A stretch of DNA of 64,000 bases. Source: Iodobacter arcticus. GTDB taxonomy: Bacteria > Pseudomonadota > Gammaproteobacteria > Burkholderiales > Chitinibacteraceae. Every line of letters begins with the position of its first letter. The first letter of the stretch is position 1. The translations under genes were made by a program, and so were the position numbers. Positions 36,164 through 43,753 of the stretch are shown piece after piece. Below the pieces are notes generated by a model. That model had not been told where the DNA came from, did no database searches, and worked only from the letters and a program-made list of their open reading frames with translations. The stretch covers positions 186,001 to 250,000 of the forward strand of contig NZ_JBHTBQ010000044.1 in assembly GCF_042664895.1 (NCBI RefSeq). The letters are read 5' to 3'.

Positions 36164-36808
36164 TTACTTATTGAGCGCCTCATTGACTAAATCACTCAAT
36201 TGCTGATAACCAAAGCTTTGTAGTGGCTTGCCATTTACAAAATAGCTTGGTGTTTTATTCACGCCCAGTGCTTGCGCGTCGGCTATTTCTTGCTGGATCA
36301 GCATTTGAATGCCGCTGGATTGCATATCGGTTTGTAATTGCGCCATATCCAGCCCCAAGGGCGCGAGCAGCGGTAGAACGAGATCGACATTTGCTTGATG
36401 ATTTTTTGTCCATTGATCTTGCGTAGCAAGCAGGGTTTCAAGTGCGGGCCAGTATTTGCCTTGTTTACGCGCGGCTTCTAATACGGCAATCACCTGTTCT
36501 GCGCCTTGATGCAAGGGGGCGTAACGAATTACAAGGCGGATTTGCTCCGGATTTTTGGCCATCAGCTCTTTGATAAAGGGATAAAACACTGCGCAAGCTT
36601 CGCAGGCGGGATCAAGAAATTCAACAATAGTCACTTTTGCATTTTGCGCGCCAATAATGGGCGAATGCATCCGCATTAAGGCGTCTTGATTAAGCTGAAC
36701 ATGAGCTTGGGCAGCAGATTGCTGTTTATTTTTAAATGTCAGCGTACTTACAACAAACAGTGCCAATAAGGCCAGTGCTGCAGAGATAAAGATAATTTTT
36801 TGCTTCAT
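36164..36808 (-). CDS. DsbA-family thiol oxidoreductase, membrane-anchored
   Basis: A 214-residue protein with an N-terminal hydrophobic segment (about 4-24) that could be a signal peptide or an anchor, and a DsbA/thioredoxin-like domain. The active site is CEAC near residues 70-73 (FLDPACEACAVFYPF) and the cis-proline loop is NKTPSYFVNG near 185. The family introduces or rearranges disulfides in periplasmic proteins. Its gene overlaps the DsbB-type gene by four bases, so the pair should work as oxidase and recycler. The CEAC dipeptide differs from the CPHC of classical DsbA, so its redox potential and role may differ. Confidence 0.9.
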   Translation of the reverse strand: MKQKIIFISAALALLALFVVSTLTFKNKQQSAAQAHVQLNQDALMRMHSPIIGAQNAKVTIVEFLDPACEACAVFYPFIKELMAKNPEQIRLVIRYAPLHQGAEQVIAVLEAARKQGKYWPALETLLATQDQWTKNHQANVDLVLPLLAPLGLDMAQLQTDMQSSGIQMLIQQEIADAQALGVNKTPSYFVNGKPLQSFGYQQLSDLVNEALNK

Positions 36809-37257
36809 TTTTTACCCTGAACAAATGTTGCGAATAAAGAAATACTGATCAGCGCAAAGGCGCAGACCGACATGAGTGGCATGGTGAGAAAGCCAAACCA
36901 TTCGGCTTCTACTTCAGAGCACGATGAGCCTTGGGCACAAGGGCTGGCGGAAGGCGAAATAAAACCAAGCTGTAAAAACCAGTGGAAAACCGCAAAACCG
37001 AGCCCGATTAGCGCCAAGGGCAAGGCATAGCGGGCTACCTTGGTGTCGAGTGGAAACAGCGCTAGCGGCAGGAAAATCGCCAATGGAAACATAAAAATCC
37101 GCTGATACCAGCACAGGGTGCAGGGTGGCATGCCCATTACTTCGCCAAAAAACAAGGCACCTAGTGTGCTGCTGGCAGCGATCAGCCAGGCAATAAAAAT
37201 AAGCATCCAGCAGGCTGAGTCGCTAGCGGGGGTGGAGGGGGAAGGGCGATAAGGCAA
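36805..37257 (-). CDS. dsbB: DsbB/BdbC-type disulfide bond formation protein
   Basis: A 150-residue membrane protein with four predicted helices. The quinone-proximal pair CTLC lies in the context MPPCTLCWYQRI (about 45-53) and the second pair appears as C-x5-C (PCAQGSSC) in the second periplasmic loop, the compact form seen in BdbC-like members. It reoxidises the partner DsbA-family protein with electrons passed to quinone. First gene of a two-gene operon. Confidence 0.9.
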   Translation of the reverse strand: MPYRPSPSTPASDSACWMLIFIAWLIAASSTLGALFFGEVMGMPPCTLCWYQRIFMFPLAIFLPLALFPLDTKVARYALPLALIGLGFAVFHWFLQLGFISPSASPCAQGSSCSEVEAEWFGFLTMPLMSVCAFALISISLFATFVQGKK

Positions 37258-37712
37258 AGTATTCCTTTTGTGTGCAGTGTTTGGAAAAAAGGAATAGACC
37301 TGAATTTGGGCTTAGGGTTCAAGGCAATTTAGTCGTCAGTTTTTTGTGATCAGGTTTGTTGATCGAGATGCATGCTTTGCCGATGGTTTTGCGGCGTGGC
37401 AGGTTTTATTTCAGCCCGCCACTTTCATCCATTTACAGCGAAGGAGTGGGGGTTATGCGGGCTAATCTATTTGATTACGAAACACTGACGCCTAAGTACA
37501 ATCCTTTGCGTCTACCGTTTAAAAAGATATTCAATATGCGGTCACGCCTTCTTGCTCTTATTATTTATGACTACAAGCACATAAGCTGAAAAACTCAGCC
37601 TTAAGTAGCTGATAAAACGAGGGATAGACCACCGTTAAAAATGTAGCCTGCCTTGGTTTTATCATTCAATGTTTGATTGATTTATTTTCCACTTAGCCAT
37701 TGGAGCCTCTAA
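37258..37712. other. Intergenic region between the dsb operon and the SRPBCC gene
   Basis: About 450 bases. A 77-codon open frame at 37356-37589 has no recognisable family, no ribosome binding site and unlikely composition; I do not call it. No RNA gene is visible. The promoters of the divergent dsb operon and SRPBCC gene must lie here. Confidence 0.4.
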
Positions 37713-38159
37713 ATGACTACAGGCACTATCCGTTTGCATCGTGTACTTCGGGCGCCTCCAGAGCGTGTTTATCGGGCGTTTCTGGATGTGGACGCAATGG
37801 CGAAGTGGCTGCCGCCATACGGTTTTACATGCAAGGTTCACCATATGGATGCGAAAGCAGGCGGCACTTTTCGGATGTCGTTTACGAATTTTACGACTGG
37901 AAATGTTCATTCATTTGGTGGCGAGTATCTGGAACTCATCCCCTTTGAGCGAATTCGCTATACCGATAAATTTGACGATCCAAACTTGCCAGGGGAAATG
38001 CAGGTAACCGTGGTTTTAAGTAAGTGCTCATGTGGAACCGAGATCAGCATTGTGCAAGAGGGCATCCCCGCGATGATCCCCACCGAAATGTGCTATCTCG
38101 GCTGGCAAGAGTCACTTGTGCAACTGGCAACACTGGTTGAGCCAGAGATTTTGGGTTAG
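37713..38159 (+). CDS. SRPBCC/AHSA1-like protein
   Basis: A 148-residue protein of the START/Bet v1-like fold: the opening IRLHRVLRAPPERVYRAFLD, then AMAKWLPPYGF, and the GEYLELIPFERIRYT strand are the usual AHSA1 (activator of Hsp90 ATPase homologue 1-like) layout, ending with a C-terminal helix GWQESLVQLATLV. It is soluble and full length. GGAG precedes the ATG. Such proteins bind hydrophobic ligands; which one cannot be said. Stand-alone gene. Confidence 0.9.
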   Translation: MTTGTIRLHRVLRAPPERVYRAFLDVDAMAKWLPPYGFTCKVHHMDAKAGGTFRMSFTNFTTGNVHSFGGEYLELIPFERIRYTDKFDDPNLPGEMQVTVVLSKCSCGTEISIVQEGIPAMIPTEMCYLGWQESLVQLATLVEPEILG

Positions 38160-38211
38160 CAAATCTATTAACTGAATGTGGTTTGCTCTGTTTTTTATGT
38201 GTTGTAGTAAG

Positions 38212-38264
38212 GTAGGGCGTACTGCGCTGGGCAAAGTTTTATCGCCCAGCGCAGTACGCCCTAC
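38212..38264. repeat. Perfect 21-base-pair hairpin between convergent genes
   Basis: The 21-base arms at 38212-38232 and 38244-38264 are exact reverse complements (outer ends GTAGGGCGTAC...) with an 11-base loop. It lies between the SRPBCC gene and the convergent catalase gene and is followed by GTTTTA. It could be a bidirectional terminator or a member of a GTAGGG-type dispersed palindrome; similar GTAGGGTG starts occur near 46172 and 51381. Confidence 0.75.
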
Positions 38265-38282
38265 GTTTTAAACCTATGCCGC

Positions 38283-39743
38283 TTACTTAATCTCAGCCTC
38301 ATCAATCCCTAAGCGACTCGCTAGCCCTAAGCCATAAGCCGGATCGGCTTTGTAGCAGTGGCGTAGCTGGCGTACTTGGATTTCTTTTACCGTTACTTGG
38401 CTTAGCGCGCCAGCCATATTATCCAGCAAGCGCTCTTGTCCATCCTTGCCGATTAAGCGAAATAAATCACCGGCCTGGATGTAATCATTAGGCTGATCTT
38501 GCAGCGGGTTGTAACGATCGGCACTGCCGTGAATCGCCAAAGGCGGCTCGGCTACGCTCGGGTCTTCTTTCGGGCCGCCAAAGCTATTTGGCTCGTAGCT
38601 TGGGTAGGCGCTGCCGTTGTAGTTGCCCATTTGCATCTGCCCATCGCGGTGATAATTGCTGAATGGACATTTGGGTGCATTCACCGGCAGATGGCCGTGG
38701 TTCACGCCAAGGCGATAGCGCTGTGCATCTCCGTAAGCAAATAAGCGACCTTGCAGCATTTTATCTGGCGAGAAGCTGATGCCGGGCACCACATTGGCCG
38801 GGTTGTGCGCCGATTGTTCAACTTCGGCATGGTAGTTTTCTGCGTTGCGGTTTAGCTCCAGCATGCCGACTTCATGCAGTGGGAAATCACCGTGTGGCCA
38901 GACTTTAGTTAGATCAAAGGGGTTGATCGCGTAGTTATCCGCTTCGGCTTCTGTCATTAGCTGCACACACATTTTCCAGCGTGGGAAATCGCCGTTTTCA
39001 ATGCTGTTGTATAAATCGCGTTGCGAGCTTTCTCTATCATTGGCAACTACCGCTGCAGCTTCTGCATTGCTGTAGTTTGCTATGCCTTGCATGCTTTTAA
39101 AGTGAAACTTTACCCAAGTGCGCGTGTTGTCAGAATTAATCAGGCTAAAGGTGTGGCTACCAAAGCCGTGCATCTGGCGGTAGTTTTTAGGCAGGCCGCG
39201 ATCGCTCATCACAATGGTGATTTGGTGCAGGGCTTCGGGCAGGCTAGAGAAAAAATCCCACTGCGAATTGGCATTAAACATATTGGTGCGCGGATCGCGT
39301 TTCACCACGTGGTTTAGATCAGGAAACTTCAGCGGGTCGCGTAAAAAGAACACCGGTGTGTTATTGCCGACTACATCCCAGTTGCCTTCTTCTGTATAAA
39401 ATTTGATCGAAAAACCGCGGATATCGCGCTCGGCATCGGCCGCGCCGCGCTCACCGGCAACGGTAGAAAAGCGCATAAACAGCGGCGTTTCCTTGCCGAT
39501 TTCAGCAAAAATCTTGGCTTTGCTGTAGGCGCTGATGTCGTGCGTTACCGTAAATGTGCCATAAGCGCCCGAGCCTTTGGCGTGCATTCTGCGCTCTGGA
39601 ATCACTTCACGATTAAAGTGCGCCATCTTTTCCATATACCAAACATCTTGCATCAGCATCGGGCCGCGTGGGCCTGCTGTCAGTGCGTGCTGGTTATCGC
39701 TAACGGGTGCGCCTGCTTGGGTGGTGAGTTTTTTCGATGACAT
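38283..39743 (-). CDS. katA: Monofunctional haem catalase
   Basis: 486 residues from the ATG at 39743, which follows AGAGGAAG; the open frame continues upstream to 39794 but that would include the end of a small upstream ORF in another frame and has no support. The distal histidine (ERRMHAKGSGAYGTF), the distal asparagine (DVVGNNTPVFF) and the proximal tyrosine (RLFAYGDAQRYRLG) of small-subunit catalases are all present. It breaks hydrogen peroxide into water and oxygen. The length fits clade 3 enzymes. A 21-residue ORF lies directly upstream. The symbol is by family; orthology to a given katA is not tested. Confidence 0.95.
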   Translation of the reverse strand: MSSKKLTTQAGAPVSDNQHALTAGPRGPMLMQDVWYMEKMAHFNREVIPERRMHAKGSGAYGTFTVTHDISAYSKAKIFAEIGKETPLFMRFSTVAGERGAADAERDIRGFSIKFYTEEGNWDVVGNNTPVFFLRDPLKFPDLNHVVKRDPRTNMFNANSQWDFFSSLPEALHQITIVMSDRGLPKNYRQMHGFGSHTFSLINSDNTRTWVKFHFKSMQGIANYSNAEAAAVVANDRESSQRDLYNSIENGDFPRWKMCVQLMTEAEADNYAINPFDLTKVWPHGDFPLHEVGMLELNRNAENYHAEVEQSAHNPANVVPGISFSPDKMLQGRLFAYGDAQRYRLGVNHGHLPVNAPKCPFSNYHRDGQMQMGNYNGSAYPSYEPNSFGGPKEDPSVAEPPLAIHGSADRYNPLQDQPNDYIQAGDLFRLIGKDGQERLLDNMAGALSQVTVKEIQVRQLRHCYKADPAYGLGLASRLGIDEAEIK

Positions 39744-39768
39744 GATTTTCTTCCTCTTAGATTTGGGA

Positions 39769-39834
39769 TCACTGCATCCAGACCAAGCTGGCAAGCAGTT
39801 CGCAAAAGAGTTCCCTGAGTGTGGGTTGCTGCAT
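39769..39834 (-). CDS. Candidate 21-residue leader ORF before catalase
   Basis: MQQPTLRELFCELLASLVWMQ is preceded by AAGGAG six bases before its ATG, a stronger ribosome binding site than most genes here. It ends 25 bases before the catalase start, so it should lie on the catalase leader transcript. The peptide is leucine-rich and amphipathic with one cysteine. It may be a small protein, or a leader whose translation affects catalase expression. No family recognised. Confidence 0.5.
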   Translation of the reverse strand: MQQPTLRELFCELLASLVWMQ

Positions 39835-40151
39835 GGTGGCTCCTTGTTGAAACCGATTATGGTTTTTTATGATAGTTAAAACAAATTGATTGTTTAAATG
39901 TGATTGATAGTTTTTATCAAGGTATGCCTTATGGTCTGTATTACTTTTGACCAAGTTACGGCGGATGGCGGCTAAGCCTGATAGACGGCAGGGGTTTTAT
40001 GCAGAGCAGTGGCAGGTGATTTTTTTACCCTTACTGATTAGAAACACCAATGTCATACCTTGGGCGCGCTTGGTAATATCATGAAAATCTAATGCCGTTC
40101 TTGTCTAAGGACTAGAGCGAATCGCGCAGTTTCAACGAGGCACTTTCCCTG
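39835..40151. other. Promoter region of catalase and the ImpA-type protease
   Basis: About 315 bases between divergent genes. It contains TTGATA-gtttt-TATCAA at 39904-39920, about 70 bases before the leader ORF, which could be a regulator site; spacing between half-sites does not fit FNR. No OxyR site was identified with confidence. Nothing else seen. Confidence 0.4.
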
Positions 40152-42878
40152 ATGAAATATAAATCTCTTCTGAGCATGCTGATGTTGGGCGTGCTCACTG
40201 CCTGTGGTGGCAGTGGTGGCTCTGATTCACCGGCTACGGCCTCATCCACAGCCAGCGTGCCGATCAGCAGCAACGATGCAAGTTTAATTGCGGCTGCAGT
40301 TAAAAATGGTAGTACGGCAGGCTTAAGTGCTCCACATCGTGCGCTTTTATTGCAGCAGGCTTTAATGCTGGCTCAGCGTTATCAGCAGCAGAACAATGCC
40401 GCGCTGAACGATATCTATGGCGGTGCTAGCCTTGATCTGACGCTTAATTTAAGCAAAAACAGCAATTTAATTACTCCAAGCCTATCGACTATTGCCACCC
40501 CTTTAGTTTGGTCGGATGAGGGTCGGGGCATGGCGGCTATTAGCCAATATGGCAAGGGAAGAGGCTTGGCTTATGGCGCTGATGTCTTGGCCTGGATGGC
40601 CGATCAGTCAAAAGAAAACCAGCACTTCCCCTTGTTTAGCCGCGCCTTTAACTGGGTGGTGACGGGCAAAGCGGCTGGGCCGCTGCCCGCCACGATTAAA
40701 TTTGCAACCGCTGGCTACGATGCCAAAAGTGTCACTAAGCTGCTGACCCGCTTGGGCAAAACGCCGCAAGCCGTGGTCTGTGATTTAGCCGCCAGCAACA
40801 ATAGCTGTTGGCAAGATGCCGATGTCTTGTTTTTTGGTGCAGGGGTAAAAGACGATGCAGAGCTAAGCCGCCAGGTGCGCAAATATTTAGAAAGCGGCAA
40901 AGCCGTGATCTATATGCACCCAAGCTGGGGGGATTCGGCAGGTGGGCGTAAAGTATTGCAAGCCTTGGGCATGGATTTGGGTGGCTATGGCGGTAATTAC
41001 TTTGCAAGCACGGCGGGGATGTCGGTAGGCAGCCAGCGCACACTGAGCGATACCCTGAAGCAGGGCGATAAGTTAGCGCTGTTGATACAAGCTATTCAGC
41101 AGTTGGGCAGCACCAGCTTAAGCCTTGATTTAAGCAAAGACACATCATCTGCCGATGCGATTACGGCGTTGCATAAAGAGTTAGCGAGCTTGCAAAGCAC
41201 GGGTGGCGAAGTGTTTGCAGAGTCTACAGCCGATCTTCATCAGTTGCTGGTTTTGTGGGCCGATCTATACCGCCCGGATATCGAGTACGGAAAAATTAAT
41301 CGCAGCACTCAGCCTGCCGAGTTTTTGCGTACCTATGCTTCTGATTCATGGCTGGCTTTTAACCGGGCAAATACCACCGTTGCCCGGGCGGGGCAGGGCG
41401 ATTTTATGCCGCAGGCTGCGCAGCAATTGCCGGTAAGCAGTAGTGCCGAAACGATTGAAGTGACGATTGCTCAAGCCGATGGCATAACGGCGATTGGCCG
41501 GGCGGCTGTGCCCGGCAAGCCGGTTTATATCGAAGTGCTGGCAAGCAACGGCAAGCTGGGCGTGCAAAGTAATTATCTGCGTAGCTGGGGCAACCCGCTC
41601 ACCGATGCAGTGAGCGAGGGCTATAAGCGGCCTCGCCATCCGCATTCGTTTGCGCTGCCTCTTAAAGCGAGCGGTGAAACAGTCTTGGTTAGCCCTTTTG
41701 GTGGCCCGCTTTATTTGAATTATGCGGGCGCTACAGCAGGTCAAAGTGTGACGCTAAAGATCCGTGGCGCAGCCAAATATTCGCATTTTGATTTCACCAA
41801 GGTGCAAAGCGATGCGGATGTTAATGAAGCCGTTGCCGCTTTAAAGCGCAAAGATTTTGGCTGGCAAACGGCTAAGTTTGTGGGTGGGGAAATCCAGCAG
41901 ACGATTAATTATGCCAATGAGGCGATGGGCAATCTGGAGCCTAAAGTTTATATCGTCGATCAAATCAAAGGCATGCTGTTCGATTCAAACCATATTGCCA
42001 ATGGCTATAGCAATATGCCGATGTCGGCCAATGTGGCCACGTTGTGTACGCAACTGGGCTGGACGTGCGACGGACCAATCCACCGTGCACCGGGTGTGCA
42101 GCATTTTGTGGGCTGGATAGCGGCTTGCGGCTATTTGTGCTCTGGGAACCCTTCGGATGGTTTTGCTGGTATCAGCGGCACAGGTTGGGGGCACGCTCAC
42201 GAGCTGGGCCACAACACCGTGCAGCGCGTGATGCATATCGAGCTAAATGGCAAAGGCTGCCTAGTGGAATGCGATAACAATATCCTTGCCAGCGCCCATA
42301 TGATGCGCCAGTACGCTCTTACAGGAATTGATAATGGGCATATCACCGATCACCCCGCTCTTTATCAATACATTGTACAAAACCGCCAAAGCGGCAAGAG
42401 CGGTGAGGCGCAACGCGCTGATATGGAAAACCGCCTCTGGGGTGGCGATTCGCAAGACCCGATGCGGGCGGTGCATTTTCAGCTAGCGTTTCTCTTCAGT
42501 AAATACCGCGCCAATGAAGCCGTGCCTGGCATGCAGGCCAGCATGGATTACTTCACCCTGCTGACGAAGGCCGATCGCTTAGTTAAAAAAGAATGGGCAA
42601 CCGGTCATAAATATGGCATGAGTCGTTATGCAGATAACACCATCAGTAATCATGAGCTGCTCTATGTGCTTAGCTCCAAAATCATCGGGCAGGATGTGCG
42701 TAAAATCTTTGCTATGTATGGCTTGCCTTTAAGCCAGATGGCGCTTGATTCGGTGGCCGATCTAAAGCTGCCGCTTGCCACAGAGCAGTTTTATGCCCTT
42801 GCTCAAAAGAAATTTAATCAGGTTTCCAGCGGCAAATGGCTGGATTTATCAGCAGCCACGCCAGCCTACCCGCAATAA
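40152..42878 (+). CDS. ImpA-family metalloprotease lipoprotein
   Basis: A 908-residue exported protein: a signal peptide with lipobox LTAC (cysteine about residue 18) followed by a glycine/serine linker. The zinc site is HELGH in the context GTGWGHAHELGHNTVQ near residue 680, matching the HExxH of ImpA-like proteases (Pseudomonas aeruginosa immunomodulating metalloprotease; related to SslE/AcfD) that cleave mucin-type O-glycoproteins. The N-terminal half has a Rossmann-like region with LFFGAGVKDDAELSRQVRKY as in the ImpA N domain. Likely anchored at the cell surface or in the periplasm. It is followed by a good terminator, so it is monocistronic. Confidence 0.88.
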   Translation: MKYKSLLSMLMLGVLTACGGSGGSDSPATASSTASVPISSNDASLIAAAVKNGSTAGLSAPHRALLLQQALMLAQRYQQQNNAALNDIYGGASLDLTLNLSKNSNLITPSLSTIATPLVWSDEGRGMAAISQYGKGRGLAYGADVLAWMADQSKENQHFPLFSRAFNWVVTGKAAGPLPATIKFATAGYDAKSVTKLLTRLGKTPQAVVCDLAASNNSCWQDADVLFFGAGVKDDAELSRQVRKYLESGKAVIYMHPSWGDSAGGRKVLQALGMDLGGYGGNYFASTAGMSVGSQRTLSDTLKQGDKLALLIQAIQQLGSTSLSLDLSKDTSSADAITALHKELASLQSTGGEVFAESTADLHQLLVLWADLYRPDIEYGKINRSTQPAEFLRTYASDSWLAFNRANTTVARAGQGDFMPQAAQQLPVSSSAETIEVTIAQADGITAIGRAAVPGKPVYIEVLASNGKLGVQSNYLRSWGNPLTDAVSEGYKRPRHPHSFALPLKASGETVLVSPFGGPLYLNYAGATAGQSVTLKIRGAAKYSHFDFTKVQSDADVNEAVAALKRKDFGWQTAKFVGGEIQQTINYANEAMGNLEPKVYIVDQIKGMLFDSNHIANGYSNMPMSANVATLCTQLGWTCDGPIHRAPGVQHFVGWIAACGYLCSGNPSDGFAGISGTGWGHAHELGHNTVQRVMHIELNGKGCLVECDNNILASAHMMRQYALTGIDNGHITDHPALYQYIVQNRQSGKSGEAQRADMENRLWGGDSQDPMRAVHFQLAFLFSKYRANEAVPGMQASMDYFTLLTKADRLVKKEWATGHKYGMSRYADNTISNHELLYVLSSKIIGQDVRKIFAMYGLPLSQMALDSVADLKLPLATEQFYALAQKKFNQVSSGKWLDLSAATPAYPQ

Positions 42879-42893
42879 ACGGCGCATGCAGAG

Positions 42894-42921
42894 AAAAGCC
42901 CACGGTGAACGTGGGCTTTTT
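42894..42921 (+). terminator. Intrinsic terminator after the ImpA-type gene
   Basis: AAAAGCCCACG / CGTGGGCTTTT arms with a five-base loop and a T run, 15 bases past the stop. Confidence 0.9.
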
Positions 42922-42943
42922 GCATGCCGGAAGCTTTAGGCGG

Positions 42944-43690
42944 CTAATCAAACACCTTAACCTCATGCTCATGGTTTTGTTTGCAGCGGCTGATATGGCC
43001 TGCCATTTCGCCCAGGCTGTGAGCTTGGGCCGGGTTGATATCCAGCCCCATTTCGCCCATTTCATAAGCGAGTGCCAGCTCTTGCAGTGCCGGTACGTAT
43101 TGCAGATTGGCCGCTTTTTTGTAGTGCCGGATGGCGGCATGCTGATCTTGTGCCAGATAGTCGCCATAGCGATACCAATTGCCCAGCGTGTAGATCGCGG
43201 CGGGGTCGTTGCTTTTTGCAGCGCTTTGCACCATTTCAATCCCCTTGGCCTGATCTTTGGGCCCGCCTTCACCTTTAAGCGTCATCATGCCTAGCCGGTA
43301 AACGCCCAACTGGCCTGCGGTACTGAACCAGAGCCGCGCTTTTTCTGGATTTGCGCTGACGGTATCACCTTTTAAATAAGCCATACCTAACTGATAGCGG
43401 GCTTTCTGATCGCCTGCTTCAGCGGCTTTTTCATACCAGTGCAGGGCTGCTTGTTTATCTGTGCTTTGCTCGGCCATTAAGCGAGCTGCAAGCGGGTGGC
43501 CTGCCGTGGCAAGCTCAAGCAAACGTGCAGCACCATTTTTTGCATCAAAACGTAATTGCTGCACCGCTTCGTTGGGCATGGCAAGGTAGCGGGTTTGTTG
43601 GTCTTGCTGATATTGCTTGAGGGCGATGCCGCCTGTGGCAAAAAGCGTGATGGCAACGAGGGCAAGCATGGGTTTGGATAAGGCTTTCAT
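42944..43690 (-). CDS. Sel1-repeat (SEL1-like TPR) protein
   Basis: 248 residues with an N-terminal hydrophobic segment (about 7-25) that is a signal peptide or anchor, then about four Sel1 repeats of 36 residues (WYEKAAEAGDQKARYQLGMAYLKG is one, YTLGNWYRYGDYLAQDQHAAIRHYKKA another). Sel1 repeats build a solenoid for protein contacts in the periplasm or at the membrane. Function unknown. GGAG precedes the ATG. It follows the nucleotidase gene on the same strand with a hairpin between them. Confidence 0.88.
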   Translation of the reverse strand: MKALSKPMLALVAITLFATGGIALKQYQQDQQTRYLAMPNEAVQQLRFDAKNGAARLLELATAGHPLAARLMAEQSTDKQAALHWYEKAAEAGDQKARYQLGMAYLKGDTVSANPEKARLWFSTAGQLGVYRLGMMTLKGEGGPKDQAKGIEMVQSAAKSNDPAAIYTLGNWYRYGDYLAQDQHAAIRHYKKAANLQYVPALQELALAYEMGEMGLDINPAQAHSLGEMAGHISRCKQNHEHEVKVFD

Positions 43691-43700
43691 AAAAACTCCA

Positions 43701-43728
43701 AATCCTCAGGGCCTGCACCCTGAGGATT
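43701..43728. other. Hairpin between the nucleotidase and Sel1 genes
   Basis: AATCCTCAGGG / CCCTGAGGATT arms with a six-base loop, just before the ribosome binding site of the Sel1 gene on the minus strand. The T run is on the plus strand, so for the minus-strand genes it is better read as a leader structure or partial attenuator than as a full terminator. Confidence 0.5.
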
Positions 43729-43753
43729 TTTAAATCAAACGATCAGCGAATCA

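Noticed and set aside
37356..37589. 77-codon open frame between the dsb operon and the SRPBCC gene
   Set aside because: No ribosome binding site, no family features and atypical residue composition.
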